Below are positions 1-10,452 of a DNA stretch of 64,000 nt, in pieces. The stretch is taken from positions 61,163 to 125,162 of the forward strand of contig JACVRA010000306.1 in the NCBI GenBank assembly GCA_019828545.1. Direction: 5' to 3'. Under the pieces are notes generated by a model. The model saw only the letters and a list, made by a program, of their open reading frames with translations, was not told the origin of the DNA and made no database searches. The stretch's first letter is position 1. Each line of letters starts with the position of its first letter. The position numbers and the translations under genes are program-made. This stretch comes from Paracamarosporium sp. OC-R06-R3. Its lineage: Eukaryota; Ascomycota; Dothideomycetes; Pleosporales; Didymosphaeriaceae.

Positions 1-760
1 GAACAAAGAAGTTTGATCGTGTCATTGTCCCAAGTGACCTTCGAGGGAGTCGGAGTAAGCTCGTTCTGTTCCAGGGTAAGGATTATATCCCCAGCTTCTT
101 TTTGCACGATTTTTGACAAAACTTTCAATCGTTTCTTCATTTTAGCGGTTAGCTCTTTGGGTTTGTCTTCAACATCTTGGCCTCCTTCCGCATCTTCATC
201 CTCATCATCGTCATCAAAGTCCAGCTCATCCTCGGCGATTTCTTGCTCTCCGTCTTCTTCAGCAATGTCGAGATTCTTTGGCTCTGCTGAGTTCACCTCG
301 GAGCTTTTTGCGATTTTTTTAGGAGCTCCGCTCATGTCATTCTGTGGCATAATCCCCAGGGGACGACGTGGTGTCTGATTTCGCGATTTGGTCTGCTTTG
401 GCTCTGGCTGTGGCGTAAAATCTTCGTTACGGCTTGATCTAACCCGTTTTGTTCCATGTCCACTGCCAGATCCTCGAAGTGACTCATTGCCAACGCCTTG
501 AAGAACAAATTAGAACGATGAACATATAGGGCGCTGTCGCGGTGGGATACTCGACGTACCATTCATCCTTACGGCGATTTTAGAAGGCTTCCAGCGCTCA
601 ATGAAGATTGACGCGCGTAAGGGGAAGCAGTAATTATGCTGCGACCACTTAGCGTAGCCTTTCAAGCTGTTAGAAATCTGTGTATGTCTAGACTTGCTTC
701 GCGACACTTGACGCGTCTGAGAGGTACGTACACCTGCTGATCAATGTAGTTGACAGTCAT
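1..760 (-). CDS. Unknown acidic/basic low-complexity protein, 5' part only
   Basis: I do not recognise this protein. Three exons read coherently on the minus strand: 760-732, 666-560 and 496 to the left edge, where the gene is cut. Donors are GTACGT in both introns and acceptors are AACAG and CAAG, each after a CTAAC/CTAAT branch-like site; codon phase is kept across both joins. The N-terminus begins MTVNYIDQQVLKGYAKWSQ and stays compact to about residue 45. A basic Ser/Arg/Gln-rich stretch follows, then a run of Asp/Glu (positions about 200-270), then a Lys-rich helix-like part (ELTAKMKKRLKVLSKIVQKE). The charge pattern fits a nuclear or chromatin-associated protein, but that is only a guess. 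The first exon is just 29 nt, so the start is less certain than the downstream reading frame. Confidence 0.55.
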
Positions 761-1116
761 ACGGCGTGTGTACATAAATAAGTGAGCTACTTCTGTACAG
801 AATAATAACACTGATCGTACGTTGGATTTTTCAGCGCAAGTGATGGCCTTAAAGAGTGGTTGAGAGGGAATTCCAGCGGATGCGAAAGGGTGATGCCCAG
901 CGCGAAGCTAGCTAACCAGAATGGTACTAGTACAGCAACGTCACCAAACAGGAACAGCATATCGGAAACACAAAAGTCTTCTTTTATAAAACCATAATCG
1001 ATTAAGACGATATAAAAAATATCCACCTCGTATTGCTTCTCAAAGTTGTTTCTCCCTCCCTCAAGTCTTAGTAGAAGCAACGTCGCCCCCCATCACATTG
1101 GCGTCGTACGATCCAG
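761..1116. other. Intergenic, nothing convincing
   Basis: This is the upstream side of the left-edge gene and the 3' side of the Zn2Cys6 gene. An open frame on the minus strand (787-1080) has no ATG start, no family resemblance and no splice partner, so I treat it as chance. Confidence 0.4.
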
Positions 1117-3062
1117 TTAAAACATGAACGCAAAAGGCTTGTAGAAACACTCCTCCCACCCAAGGTTCCCGCTAGCCCAATATTTTTGCATCACAATCTT
1201 CAGGTTTAATGCACAGTGGGTCCCCAAGCATTGGGCTAGATCCACACAAGTGTCCTCAACCCATTTGCGCCTGGCCTCCCCTCGATACCCTGCATCTGCT
1301 CCTGCAATGACCAACGGCCAGCTAGCGAATCTTCTAATGCGTGGCGTTGCAAACACTGTTCTAAGGTGCGTTCCAAGAGCGTCACTGTGGCTCTCAAGTT
1401 GTTCGAACGTATGCGTATCGTTCGGCAACAAAGCTAGCGATTGGAGTGACATGATGCAATAGATAGCTACCGCATGCTTATACGCTAAGCCAATGGTAAC
1501 CCAGTCAGCATGATCAGGACCTGGCTGTGCCCAGTCATCAACCGAGAATGATTCGATCTGCGAGAGCAGCTCGTTGGCCGACAGAGAAAGCGCAGTCAGG
1601 TCGTTTTCTAAGATAAGCGCCTGGGACGCCTCTCTACGCAAGTGACTGACCCGGATTATATAGAAGAAGACGGGAGGCGGGCAGAGACAGTAAGGGAACA
1701 ACTCGTGGTAGAGCTCCTCCACATTCTCAAGCTCTTCGTTCAATGTTGGAGCTATGACAACCTGGTCATGAGCTGGGCTGGTGGAGTTGCTAAGAACTAT
1801 GATCCTACGATATCTTAGATCGACACTGAAAAAGGAGGTGGCGGGACTAAGACCACTTACAGGTGAAAGAGCACGACCGTTGCATGCATGTAAAACGTGT
1901 TGCGGTACATGTGCATTAGCCCTCCACGTGCTTTGATTATTCGCAACAAAACGTCAATGTGTGTTCGCCACTCTGGATGCGTCCGAGATTGCAACTGACA
2001 TTCATCAGCAAACAGAACAGGATACCACGAGTCGTGTCTAGCTTACTTCTTGACTGAGGAATACCACAACACTGGTAACAGTTGCTAGGCTGTACGTTGT
2101 TCTCTGGTCCGCTACCCTTTTGCTCAATTCGCGAATAGCCTCCCCTCGGTGCTTCAATATCTTCGGTCCAATATCTATGAGTGCTCGTTCACTTGCTCCG
2201 GATGGAAGACACATCGCGTAGTGCTGTAGAGCAATGCAAACAAAACTGCTCTGCGCAGTAGGAGTCAGGAGATGTAACCCAGAAACTGGAAAGAAGGCGA
2301 CTTGAGGGTTGCGAACTAGGGCAGCGTCTGGGCTCGTAGATTCCGGAATCACACGTGTGTTCACTAACAGGATATCAGCTTAAACAAAAGCAATACAATA
2401 CTAATTCTTTGACCCTGCATATATTGTTTCTGTGGGGACCAAAGATTTGGTATTGTTGAGGTAGGATTCGGCGTACAGTAATTGACCGCTTGCACCACCT
2501 CGCATGTCTCGCTCTGCAGGTTGTATGTAGGGAGATTTTCCCTTCGCATATAACGCAATATACGTCGTAATCCTTTCAGAGGGTCTTTCTCAACTTTGAG
2601 AAGCTTCGCTGCTTCATCTTGCAGGCCCTTCGATACAATCTCCTCAATTTTATCCTTGCTCGCAAGCACCGTGATTCGATTGATATCTTCAATGGACCGC
2701 ACATCTGCAATTGCCTTTTGGTAGATAAGGCGAAGTTCTTCTCTTTCGGGAAAGTCTGAATCCTCGCTGTTGATAGTGTCGTTGCTCCCACTAGTGGCGC
2801 TGTTAGATTGCTTCATTGGTGGCCTGCTTTGAAGTAACGGTATGACTAGTTCCGACTTCTTGGACGTCTTGGTCCGCTTTCGCGAAGTGACCTTCCCTGG
2901 CTCGACCCACTGAAGTGGTTTCTGTGCATCGTAGCCAGGACATTCTCTGCCTCTTTTAAGGCACTTTTTGCAGTGTGGCAACGTGTAATCACATACTAGC
3001 CGACGTTTGAGACACTCCCAGCACTGTCGAGTGGCTGTTTGTGATTTACACTCCGGATCCAT
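1117..3062 (-). CDS. Zn(II)2Cys6 fungal transcription factor
   Basis: Fungal-type regulator with an N-terminal binuclear zinc cluster. The spacing is exact for the family: C14-x2-C17-x6-C24-x6-C31-x2-C34-x6-C41, followed by a basic linker (RKRTKTSKK). The rest resembles the alpha-helical regulatory domain common in these factors (Fungal_trans_2 type). It ends with a helical region containing a motif like FASWPLVIAG. I read four exons: 3062 to about 2402 or 2414, 2363-2047, 1994-1861 and 1825-1117. The junctions at 2046/1995 (GTAAGC...TGTCAG) and 1860/1826 (GTAAGT...TTTTTCAG) are clear and in phase. The first donor is ambiguous; both candidates keep phase. The predicted product is about 600 residues, normal for the family. 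It has no obvious pathway neighbours, so its target genes cannot be inferred. Confidence 0.85.
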
Positions 3063-4247
3063 CTTGTAAAAGTCCGACCTCGCAACGGAAGCTCAAGGAT
3101 ACTCTCGCTTGCTGCTCGGCAATGCGCTCAGGAAGCAACAGTATAGTACTCTTGGCTTGGCCCTGTGAGTTTCCTAATATAGGCTAAAACAAGGCTACTA
3201 TCTGTACGGTATAATGGCCCGATCGTCATGCCCACAATATTCCCTGGAACCGTTGAATGCAATGCGAAGGGAGCAAAGTTAATGGAATGAAGAGTGAGGC
3301 TGGCACCAATGAAGGCCAAGACAGGTGGAAGGTGGCTGCATGAACCGTCTGGCGTCGAGAGCCCGGAGCGTATTCTGCATTTTAATTTCCTCGCCTGGAA
3401 CAAGCAGAGGTTGCGGTGCTGAAGCCTGAGCTGATCGACACAAGGTTGAGAACATCAAGCGGAGGTGAGGCTGAGGACTTTACGTATATATGGTCTGTGC
3501 GTCAAACTTTTATCTCCATTGGGTTTAGTGAAGGGGCGAAATTTCGGTCCGTTCCAGGGCTTATCTTCAAATGTTCCTCGTGCTTAACGAGCCAGCCAAC
3601 GTTCTTGCGTCTGCTAACATCGGTGCATCCGAATACCTCCAGATGCGCTCTGACATTGGCTGTCAGCAGTTGTTCTATTCCAGATGGCTCATAAGCTGAA
3701 GCGGTGAATGGTGGACCGCCTTCGCTTGTTCCGCTCGATCTCAGCCGCAACAGGGCCTGCAAGATGACCTGCGCACAACAAAACCATCACACGTGTAATA
3801 GTATGCACGCATGCCACTATTCGATGGACTATTTGCTCAGTCTCTCCCTTCTCTCGTGCATCCAAACAACCTAGCAATAATAGTGTTCTGTTCAAACACT
3901 TGGGTGCTCGTTTTGCACACTTAGTTTGTGACTTCCAGTAGCCCTCAAGTAACTTACACACGACTAGAATAAGGGTTGTCTGTTGCGTACGTCGTACTCC
4001 AGACTGCTCAGCCTTACTTAGTCGCGGTTCCTCTTCGACTTTCAGCCCTAGGCGGGCCTGCGTCATTGCTTGGCCGTCTTAATTTCCATTTCGGTTTAGA
4101 CTGTGGAGGCTATGGAGCTCTCTGAGTGGGCAGTTGTTCCGCAACGGTATCTCTACTTGAGGTATGTAAATTCATACATAGGTATAAGTAAGTTGTTTCG
4201 GGTAGTATGGAGTTGTTGTTTTACTCGCTCTCTCTCACTTTTTCAAC
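3063..4247. other. Unassigned stretch, possible small minus-strand gene
   Basis: This lies upstream of both the Zn2Cys6 gene (minus) and the RTA1 gene (plus). On the minus strand there is an ATG frame at 4066 (MTQARLGLKVEEEPRL...) with a GTAAGT at about 3964. Further down (3762-3502) is a protein-like stretch (EQLLTANVRAHLEVFGCTD). These could be exons of one small gene, but I cannot close a convincing model and see no family. It may equally be promoter DNA. Confidence 0.2.
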
Positions 4248-5398
4248 ATGCCCGACGGGAAACAAGTCCCTGGCAGCCTCTATTTCTATCAACCAAGCAA
4301 GGTTGCACCGGCAGTCTTCGCAGCTCTTTTCTTTATCTCGGGTGCCTGGCATCTTTGGCAATGCATCCACTATAAGTCTTTCAAGATCACCGCACTTCAC
4401 CCCTTTTGTTGTTTATTATTCGTAGTGGGTTTTGCACTTCGTGAGTATGGTGCATTCAACGTATCTCATGTCACGATATACCTCGTTAGCACAATTTGCA
4501 TCTATAGCGCCCCGTAAGTCATTTCGTAGTCTCCTTCTACTCTTTTTTGCGTAAGCTAACGTACATAGGCCAATATTAGAGCTCGCAAACTACCACGTCC
4601 TCGGCCGTATACTTTACTACGTCCCATACTTTGCTCCATTGCACCCAGGGCGCACGCTCACGACGTTCGGTGCTATTTCGGGTGTTGTCGAGATTTTGAA
4701 CGCACTTGGCGTTGCTCTTCTCGCCAATCCTAACGTCAAGTCACAGTCGACGCAAAATCTTGGACACATACTTATGAAGACTGCCTTGATCGTACAGATT
4801 GTTGTCATCACCGTCTTTGTGGCAATCGCGGGGCTCTTCCATCAAAAGTGCCGGAAGGGGAATATCAAAACTAGCAAAGTGCAACAGCCTCTCCTAACTT
4901 TATACGTTAGTACATTCTTAATCATGATCCGCACTATTTACAGAACCGTGGAGCATTTTGGTGTGTCGCGCGCACCTGCGAAACCGGGACCTGATTGGGA
5001 TGCGATGAGTCTCTCGCCTATCGTCCGTTATGAATGGTTCCGTAAGTCCAGTTATGTCCTTTCCCACACGCTTGGAGTTGAGCTTACTTTGATCGTAAGT
5101 CTATACTTTCGAAGCCGGCCTCATGCTGAGCAATTCTTTCATCTGGAACGGCTCTCACCCTAGGCTATACCTCCCACAAGATTATCACATCTACCTCGCC
5201 CAGGATGGAGTCACGGAACTGCAAGGACCCGGATGGGAGAGCGAGCAAAGTTGGATCATGACATTCATAGACCCATGCGGACTGACTGCCATGCTATCTG
5301 GAAAGAACAAGAGAGGGAAGAAGGAAAGACCGTTTTGGGAAAATAACGGGTTTGAAAATATACCTCTTGTGAAGCAGGATAGTGGAGAGAATGTGTGA
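4248..5398 (+). CDS. RTA1-like (lipid-translocating exporter family) membrane protein
   Basis: Seven-transmembrane protein of the fungal RTA1 family, whose members are linked to resistance to toxic amphiphiles and to lipid movement at the plasma membrane. Three exons: 4248-4513, 4569-5041 and 5100-5398; both introns start GTAAGT and splicing keeps phase, giving 345 residues, usual for the family. Family landmarks are the start with a short polar N-terminus followed by YQPSKVAPAVFAALFF, the PYFAPLHPGRTLTTFGAISG loop, and the second-last helix read across the last splice as EWFLYTFEAGLMLSN. The family-typical C-terminal tail carries a proline-rich lipid-facing loop and ends with a short charged segment. 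The first ATG after the upstream TA-rich stretch is used. Specific substrate unknown. Confidence 0.88.
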
Positions 5399-6057
5399 GG
5401 AAGCTAGGAGAATAACTGTGTCTGTGTTATTCTATGTGTTATATAGCGTGGACTTCTGGTAGACATAGTGCTTGATGTACTTCCCTATAGACGAACGTTC
5501 CATTAAGACGGCTCAACTTATTCTTCAGCCTGATTACTGTTTCCTGGCAATATGTATAACCTATTCGAGAAACTCAAAGATTATTTCCTCCACTGGACTT
5601 GTCTACATTTATCTAGCCCTTGACGTATCTGCTCACGCATGCAGGCCGCCGTATGACAAACCACCATTCTCCACCAAAGCGTGATCATCCCACTATGCTT
5701 GATCCTCATAGAAACGCTTCAATGATATTCCGCTTTTGATAAGGACTTGATAAGAGTAGCACTGTCTTCTCCAGTGTTCTGACTTATAGCTCTCGTTTTT
5801 CATTTGATTGTTGCCAAAGTGTTCTAAGCAAATATGGCAACGAATCATAGACATGGTACAACTGAATCGCCTGCAAAATTCTCATTTGTGGATTTTGTCA
5901 TACGTAACCTAAGACACGAACATTCGGACATGCGCGCATGTGTCTGATTCACAGAAGTGGGGCTAGGGCGTCAAGAGTGGGGAAATCAGTCACTACCGGT
6001 ACTTTCTGCCATCATCACAACCTGCATCTTCAACATCACCTACGCTATAACTTAAAC
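5399..6057. other. Intergenic between RTA1 and ADP-ribosylglycohydrolase genes
   Basis: About 660 bp. It serves as 3' flank of the RTA1 gene and upstream region of the next gene. Short open frames here show no family resemblance. An in-frame ATG at 5938 would extend the next protein by 40 residues; that extension is poor in recognisable sequence. Confidence 0.5.
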
Positions 6058-8193
6058 ATGGGCCCTCTTCCACAGGACTACCTCGAGAAGATTTACGCCG
6101 GCGTCCTCGGAAAATTGATCGGCGTCTATATTGGCCGCCCATTCGAGAACTGGACTTATCAGGATATCCAAGAACGGTTGGGTCCTATTCACCATTACGT
6201 GCACGAGAAATTCGGTGATCCTCTCGTAGTAATTGATGATGATGTCTCTGGAACATTTGCATTCGTGCGCGCGTTGGAAGAGCATGGCTTTGACCCGGAT
6301 CTCTCTTCTGGTAGCGTTGGGAAAACATGGATGAACCAAGTCATTGATAAGAGAACGATATTTTGGTGGGGAGGTCATGGCATATCGACTGAGCACACAA
6401 CGTTCAACAACTTGAAGAATGGTATCAAAGCACCCACAAGCGGAAGCATTCAAACGAACGGGAAAACGTTAGCCGAGCAGATTGGTGCGCAGATCTTCAT
6501 TGATGGATGGGCAATGGTGGCACCTGGCAATCCGAATCTTGCGGCGAAACTCGCTCGAGAAGCGGCTCGTGTATCGCATGACGGCGTGGCAGTTGATGCC
6601 GCTACGCTCTGGGCTGTTATGGAGGCTGAAGCGTTTGTTTCATCGGATGTGGATCACCTCTTGGACACCGGACTCTCTTATATTGCCCCAAGCTCAGATT
6701 TGAAGAGATTGATCGACGACATTCGAGCTTGGGTCAAGGAGGATGGTGACTGGGAGAAGACAAGGCAGCGCATTGAAAACAAATATGGGTACGATAAATA
6801 CTGCGGTATCTGCCATATGATTCCCAATCATGGCATCATGATCATGGCTTTGCTTTATGCGGGCGATGATTTCAGTCAGGCTATGCATATCATTAACACA
6901 TCCGGCTGGGATACCGACTGCAATTCAGGGAACATTGGATGCTTAGTAGCAATCATGAACGGGCTAGAAGGTTTCAAGAACAACAAGGCGCTCGATTGGC
7001 GCGGTCCATTGGCTGATCGTGCCCTGATCTCGAGCGCTGATGGTGGCTATTCGATTAACGATGCTGTGAGAATAGCCTACGACCTTGCAAACACTGCACA
7101 TAAACTGGCTGGACTTCCTCCTCTGCCCGCACCAAAAGACGGTGCACAGTGGCATTTCTCCCTTCCCGGAAGTGTGCAAGGCTTCCAATCCCCTTCAGCA
7201 ACCAAAGATATCAAAGTAGCGCACGATCTCGACAACGGAACGCCAGCTCTCGGGATCACCCTCCAAAAGGCAAGCGATAATGTCGAAATTCTTACCCAGA
7301 GCTTCACACCAGAAGATGCCCTTAAAGTAAAGCGCGATTACGAACTCATGGCTTGCCCACTTGTATCACCGGGTCAAATCCTAGCCGCTGTGCTCTCCTC
7401 TTCTACTTCATTCTCTCGCCCCATCGAAGCTAGTATCCGTATCAAAGCCTACGACTTCAACGACTCGTTAATCCCAGTCTCCAGTCCGCCCATCACGCTT
7501 GCCCCAGGCCAAAAGCAAATAATAACATGGACAATCCCTTCTTCTCTCGAAAACAAGCCTATCCAACAGCTAGGTATCGCACTGGCATGCCAAAACGCAA
7601 CAGGCACAATCTACCTTCATAGCATCAAATGCTCAGGAACACCTAATATGACGCTTACCCGTCCACCCCTCGCCACAGGTCCGGGACTGTCCTCCATCCC
7701 AGAAACATTCTGGCAGCACCAATGGGTTTCTTCAATTCACAAAGTGCACACCAAGTTTGGACCGTCATTCTTTCTTGCACAAGATCATGGAGAAGGCATG
7801 TTCTATACTGGTACGCAGTCTTGGAAAGATTACAGTGCTACTGCGACTGGATTCATGGTGAATATGGGGGAGACACATGGAATTGTGGTGAGGGTACAGG
7901 GGCTGAATCGGTGGTATGCTGCGGTGTTGAAAAGGGAAGGTGAAACAACGCACTTAGCAATCGTGAAGGCTAGGGATGAGGAGAGGACGGTGTTGGCGCG
8001 GGTGGAGATGATTTGGGCAACGGATGTCAAATACGAGATCCAGGTAAAAGTGAAAGGAAGTTCGATCTCTGCGGGGGTTGGAGCGGCTAAGGTTGAGGCG
8101 GTAGATGAGGAATATCATGGTGGGGCGGCAGGTTTCATTTTGGGTGCGGGTAGTATTTGCGCCGATAGTTTGAAAATCGTACCTGTATCGTAG
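6058..8193 (+). CDS. ADP-ribosylglycohydrolase (DraG-like) family protein with C-terminal sugar-binding-like domain
   Basis: Intronless, 711 residues from the ATG at 6058 (MGPLPQDYLEKI). I prefer this ATG over the in-frame one at 5938 because the family homology begins right after it (YAGVLGKLIGVYIGRPFE). DraG-like enzymes are all-alpha, dimetal hydrolases that remove ADP-ribose groups or cleave related ribosides. The expected acidic metal-binding motifs are present: D60-D61-D62 (VIDDDVSGTF) and the SGWDTDCNSGNIG box with D285 and D287. The catalytic domain ends near residue 360. The remainder, about 350 residues, is beta-rich and ends in a concanavalin/LamG-like region (GMFYTGTQSWKDYSATATGF). 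This suggests a carbohydrate or nucleoside-related substrate rather than protein ADP-ribosylation, which is inference. No signal peptide is seen, so it is probably intracellular. Confidence 0.85.
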   Translation: MGPLPQDYLEKIYAGVLGKLIGVYIGRPFENWTYQDIQERLGPIHHYVHEKFGDPLVVIDDDVSGTFAFVRALEEHGFDPDLSSGSVGKTWMNQVIDKRTIFWWGGHGISTEHTTFNNLKNGIKAPTSGSIQTNGKTLAEQIGAQIFIDGWAMVAPGNPNLAAKLAREAARVSHDGVAVDAATLWAVMEAEAFVSSDVDHLLDTGLSYIAPSSDLKRLIDDIRAWVKEDGDWEKTRQRIENKYGYDKYCGICHMIPNHGIMIMALLYAGDDFSQAMHIINTSGWDTDCNSGNIGCLVAIMNGLEGFKNNKALDWRGPLADRALISSADGGYSINDAVRIAYDLANTAHKLAGLPPLPAPKDGAQWHFSLPGSVQGFQSPSATKDIKVAHDLDNGTPALGITLQKASDNVEILTQSFTPEDALKVKRDYELMACPLVSPGQILAAVLSSSTSFSRPIEASIRIKAYDFNDSLIPVSSPPITLAPGQKQIITWTIPSSLENKPIQQLGIALACQNATGTIYLHSIKCSGTPNMTLTRPPLATGPGLSSIPETFWQHQWVSSIHKVHTKFGPSFFLAQDHGEGMFYTGTQSWKDYSATATGFMVNMGETHGIVVRVQGLNRWYAAVLKREGETTHLAIVKARDEERTVLARVEMIWATDVKYEIQVKVKGSSISAGVGAAKVEAVDEEYHGGAAGFILGAGSICADSLKIVPVS

Positions 8194-8516
8194 GACAAGT
8201 CTAGAAAATCTTTAGCCATTAACACCAGGATTTCATCCAGGGTTAACTAATTGTTAAGACTTTTTCTCAGCAAATCACACTGATTAAAGACCTCAAGTAC
8301 CATACAACCTACTTTTGTAGGCGTATAAGCACTTAAGGACAAGCTACTTAGACCAAGGAGTCTCCAAAGCCTTCTATCCAATGACTAAACATGGTCTTGA
8401 GTTAACAACATGCTTGGTGTTGATGGGATTGTTTGTATGTCAGGTCGCAACTATTAGCTCACTACCTAGTGATTATGTCGCTCTTGACGTTCGCAATATT
8501 CAACTTCCTTACACTT

Positions 8517-10037
8517 CTATGCCACCGGTGTCGAGAACAACAAACTGACACCATCATCACCTGCCGTAACCACCTTGTTGCCGTCTCCGCCTTGCACAAA
8601 GCCCATAATCCCACCTCCCTCTCCGCCTCCCCTATGACCTCTCCATTCACCCACAAGCCCCTTTGCGGCGGCGGCCGTTCCACCTCGCGCATCCCAACGT
8701 CTTAGCACACCATCATAACCCGCAGATGTAAGTAGCCATGCACCAGAACCCTCCTTCCTCAGGAATTCCACCTTGACAACCGCCTGCGGAGCCTCTTCGT
8801 CATAATGTGCGTCTTCGATACGCCGGCGAACCGCAAAGCGGTGTGCAGTGTCAAACAATGTTATGCTGCCATCAACATTTCCGGCAGCCATGAGTGTGAG
8901 GGGCGGTGATGAGAACGAGAGCGTCTCTACGTTGTCGGATCCTGCCTGTAGGCTAGCGAGAATCTGTCCTGCCTGGCCCGCTGAGCTAGCTCCGGCCTTC
9001 GCTGCAGCCTGCTTTGAGCCGCCGGCCTTCGCTGATGCGCCCTGACCGCCAGAGGATGTAGATGCTTCTGAAGTAATGGCAAGACGAGGGAGACCAATGA
9101 TGCGGACGTGACCTTCAGGACCACCAACAGCAACGAAAGTCCCTGATGGCGCAACGGCGACGCTGTAAAGGCCTCCTTCGACACGGAAACGCTCGTCAAC
9201 ACCCGTCAAGCCCACGACAGCCTGCGAGTTTGTTGAGGTCATAAGACCCTGTGCAGCCGCTTCGCCGAACACATCCCATACGTACAGACTCGAATCTTCG
9301 GAAACCGTGGCTAGTAAGTTACCATCAGGACTCCAGGCACCCGATGTGCATGTCTCGGTGTGTAGATAATATGCCTGTAGAACCTGCAACTCGTTGCCCT
9401 TATCTGTGGAGAGCTGATACACCCACACGCTACCGTCGTTAGCGCCCAATGCAATGACATTGGGATGATTGGACGAGGGGTTTGTGATGAGCCAATTGAT
9501 CTCTTCGACTTCTTGTGTCTCCGCAAGAAATCTCCACTTCGTGCCATCGGGGACGCCCTGCCAAACCCTCACTTTTCCGTCCAATCCCGCGGTTGCAACA
9601 AACTGTCCCTTTGGCTCCGAGAATACGATCGCATTGATAGAGTCGGTGTGCCCATCCAGCTTGAACAGATCTTTCAAGCCTTCTCGCTCTTGTGGCTGTC
9701 CATTGGATTGCTGTGCCGCTTGCTGAGAGTTGATGTCAAACACATAGCCCACATCATCACCTCCGCCCGTGGCCACTATATTTGAGTGTACGGGATGCTG
9801 TGCTACGCAGAATATGCTGTCTGTGTGCTTGTCAAAATGCGCTGCCGAATCGTTCTGGAGCTGAATCGTCATTTGTACATCGTCCCCAGGCCCCTGGTCT
9901 GCCTCGTCGTCCGAATCCATGGGTACATCTCCATCATCTACTATCTCCTCTGCCGCCTCATCAGCGTCGAGCATTGCATCTTCCTGATGCGGATCCTCGT
10001 CCTCATGGTGGGGCGCATTTGGGTTGGAAATCGCCAT
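8517..10037 (-). CDS. SQT1: WD40 ribosome assembly protein, Sqt1/AAMP type
   Basis: Intronless, 506 residues. It has an acidic N-terminus of about 60 residues followed by WD40 repeats forming a beta-propeller, with recognisable blades (HTDSIFCVAQHP..., HTDSINAIVF...GLDGKVRVW, ...SEDSSLYVWDVFG). The acidic leader plus propeller matches yeast Sqt1 and animal AAMP. Yeast Sqt1 is the dedicated chaperone of ribosomal protein uL16/Rpl10, which it escorts for loading onto late 60S particles; this role is known for the family and inferred here. One loop between blades is Ala/Ser/Gly-rich (about residues 330-360), a common fungal insertion. The ATG at 10037 is the first in frame. It converges with the ADP-ribosylglycohydrolase gene, 323 bp away. 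Confidence 0.82.
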   Translation of the reverse strand: MAISNPNAPHHEDEDPHQEDAMLDADEAAEEIVDDGDVPMDSDDEADQGPGDDVQMTIQLQNDSAAHFDKHTDSIFCVAQHPVHSNIVATGGGDDVGYVFDINSQQAAQQSNGQPQEREGLKDLFKLDGHTDSINAIVFSEPKGQFVATAGLDGKVRVWQGVPDGTKWRFLAETQEVEEINWLITNPSSNHPNVIALGANDGSVWVYQLSTDKGNELQVLQAYYLHTETCTSGAWSPDGNLLATVSEDSSLYVWDVFGEAAAQGLMTSTNSQAVVGLTGVDERFRVEGGLYSVAVAPSGTFVAVGGPEGHVRIIGLPRLAITSEASTSSGGQGASAKAGGSKQAAAKAGASSAGQAGQILASLQAGSDNVETLSFSSPPLTLMAAGNVDGSITLFDTAHRFAVRRRIEDAHYDEEAPQAVVKVEFLRKEGSGAWLLTSAGYDGVLRRWDARGGTAAAAKGLVGEWRGHRGGGEGGGIMGFVQGGDGNKVVTAGDDGVSLLFSTPVA

Positions 10038-10452
10038 GACTGCTTGCTACCCGACAGATACGAAAATCCAAGGATAAGAGAAGAAATGTTATTAGTTCTT
10101 TGGCAGCGCGTCGGGTCCTTGAAGGCTATATGAGGCGTGTAGCAGTGGTGTGCTTAGAAATGTTTTGATCCACCTTTTTCCACCGCGAACTTTTTGCACG
10201 GTCGGAGCGTGGAGGGGTAAAACGCCGACGTCATGTTTATCGATAAGGATACCATCACGTGATCATACGTAGCTTCGAAACGGACGGAAATGTGATCACA
10301 ACAAGAATGAATATAGAAGACGAAATGCTTGCAAGTCTCTGAGTAACTCGGATACTTCTATTATCTAATTCGATAGATAGCCCACTCGATCTAAATGTTG
10401 CAAAGTTTAAATGCGATAGCTCAAAGCATGATCTTGCAACACGCCCGAACGC
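10038..10452. other. Upstream region of the WD40 gene / 3' flank of acyl-CoA ligase
   Basis: About 415 bp. It is presumably the promoter of the minus-strand WD40 gene, and its far side is the 3' flank of the ligase. I see no gene and no clear TATA box. Confidence 0.4.

Noticed and set aside
787..1080. 97-codon minus-strand frame with a hydrophobic stretch
   Set aside because: No ATG start, no splice partner and no family resemblance.
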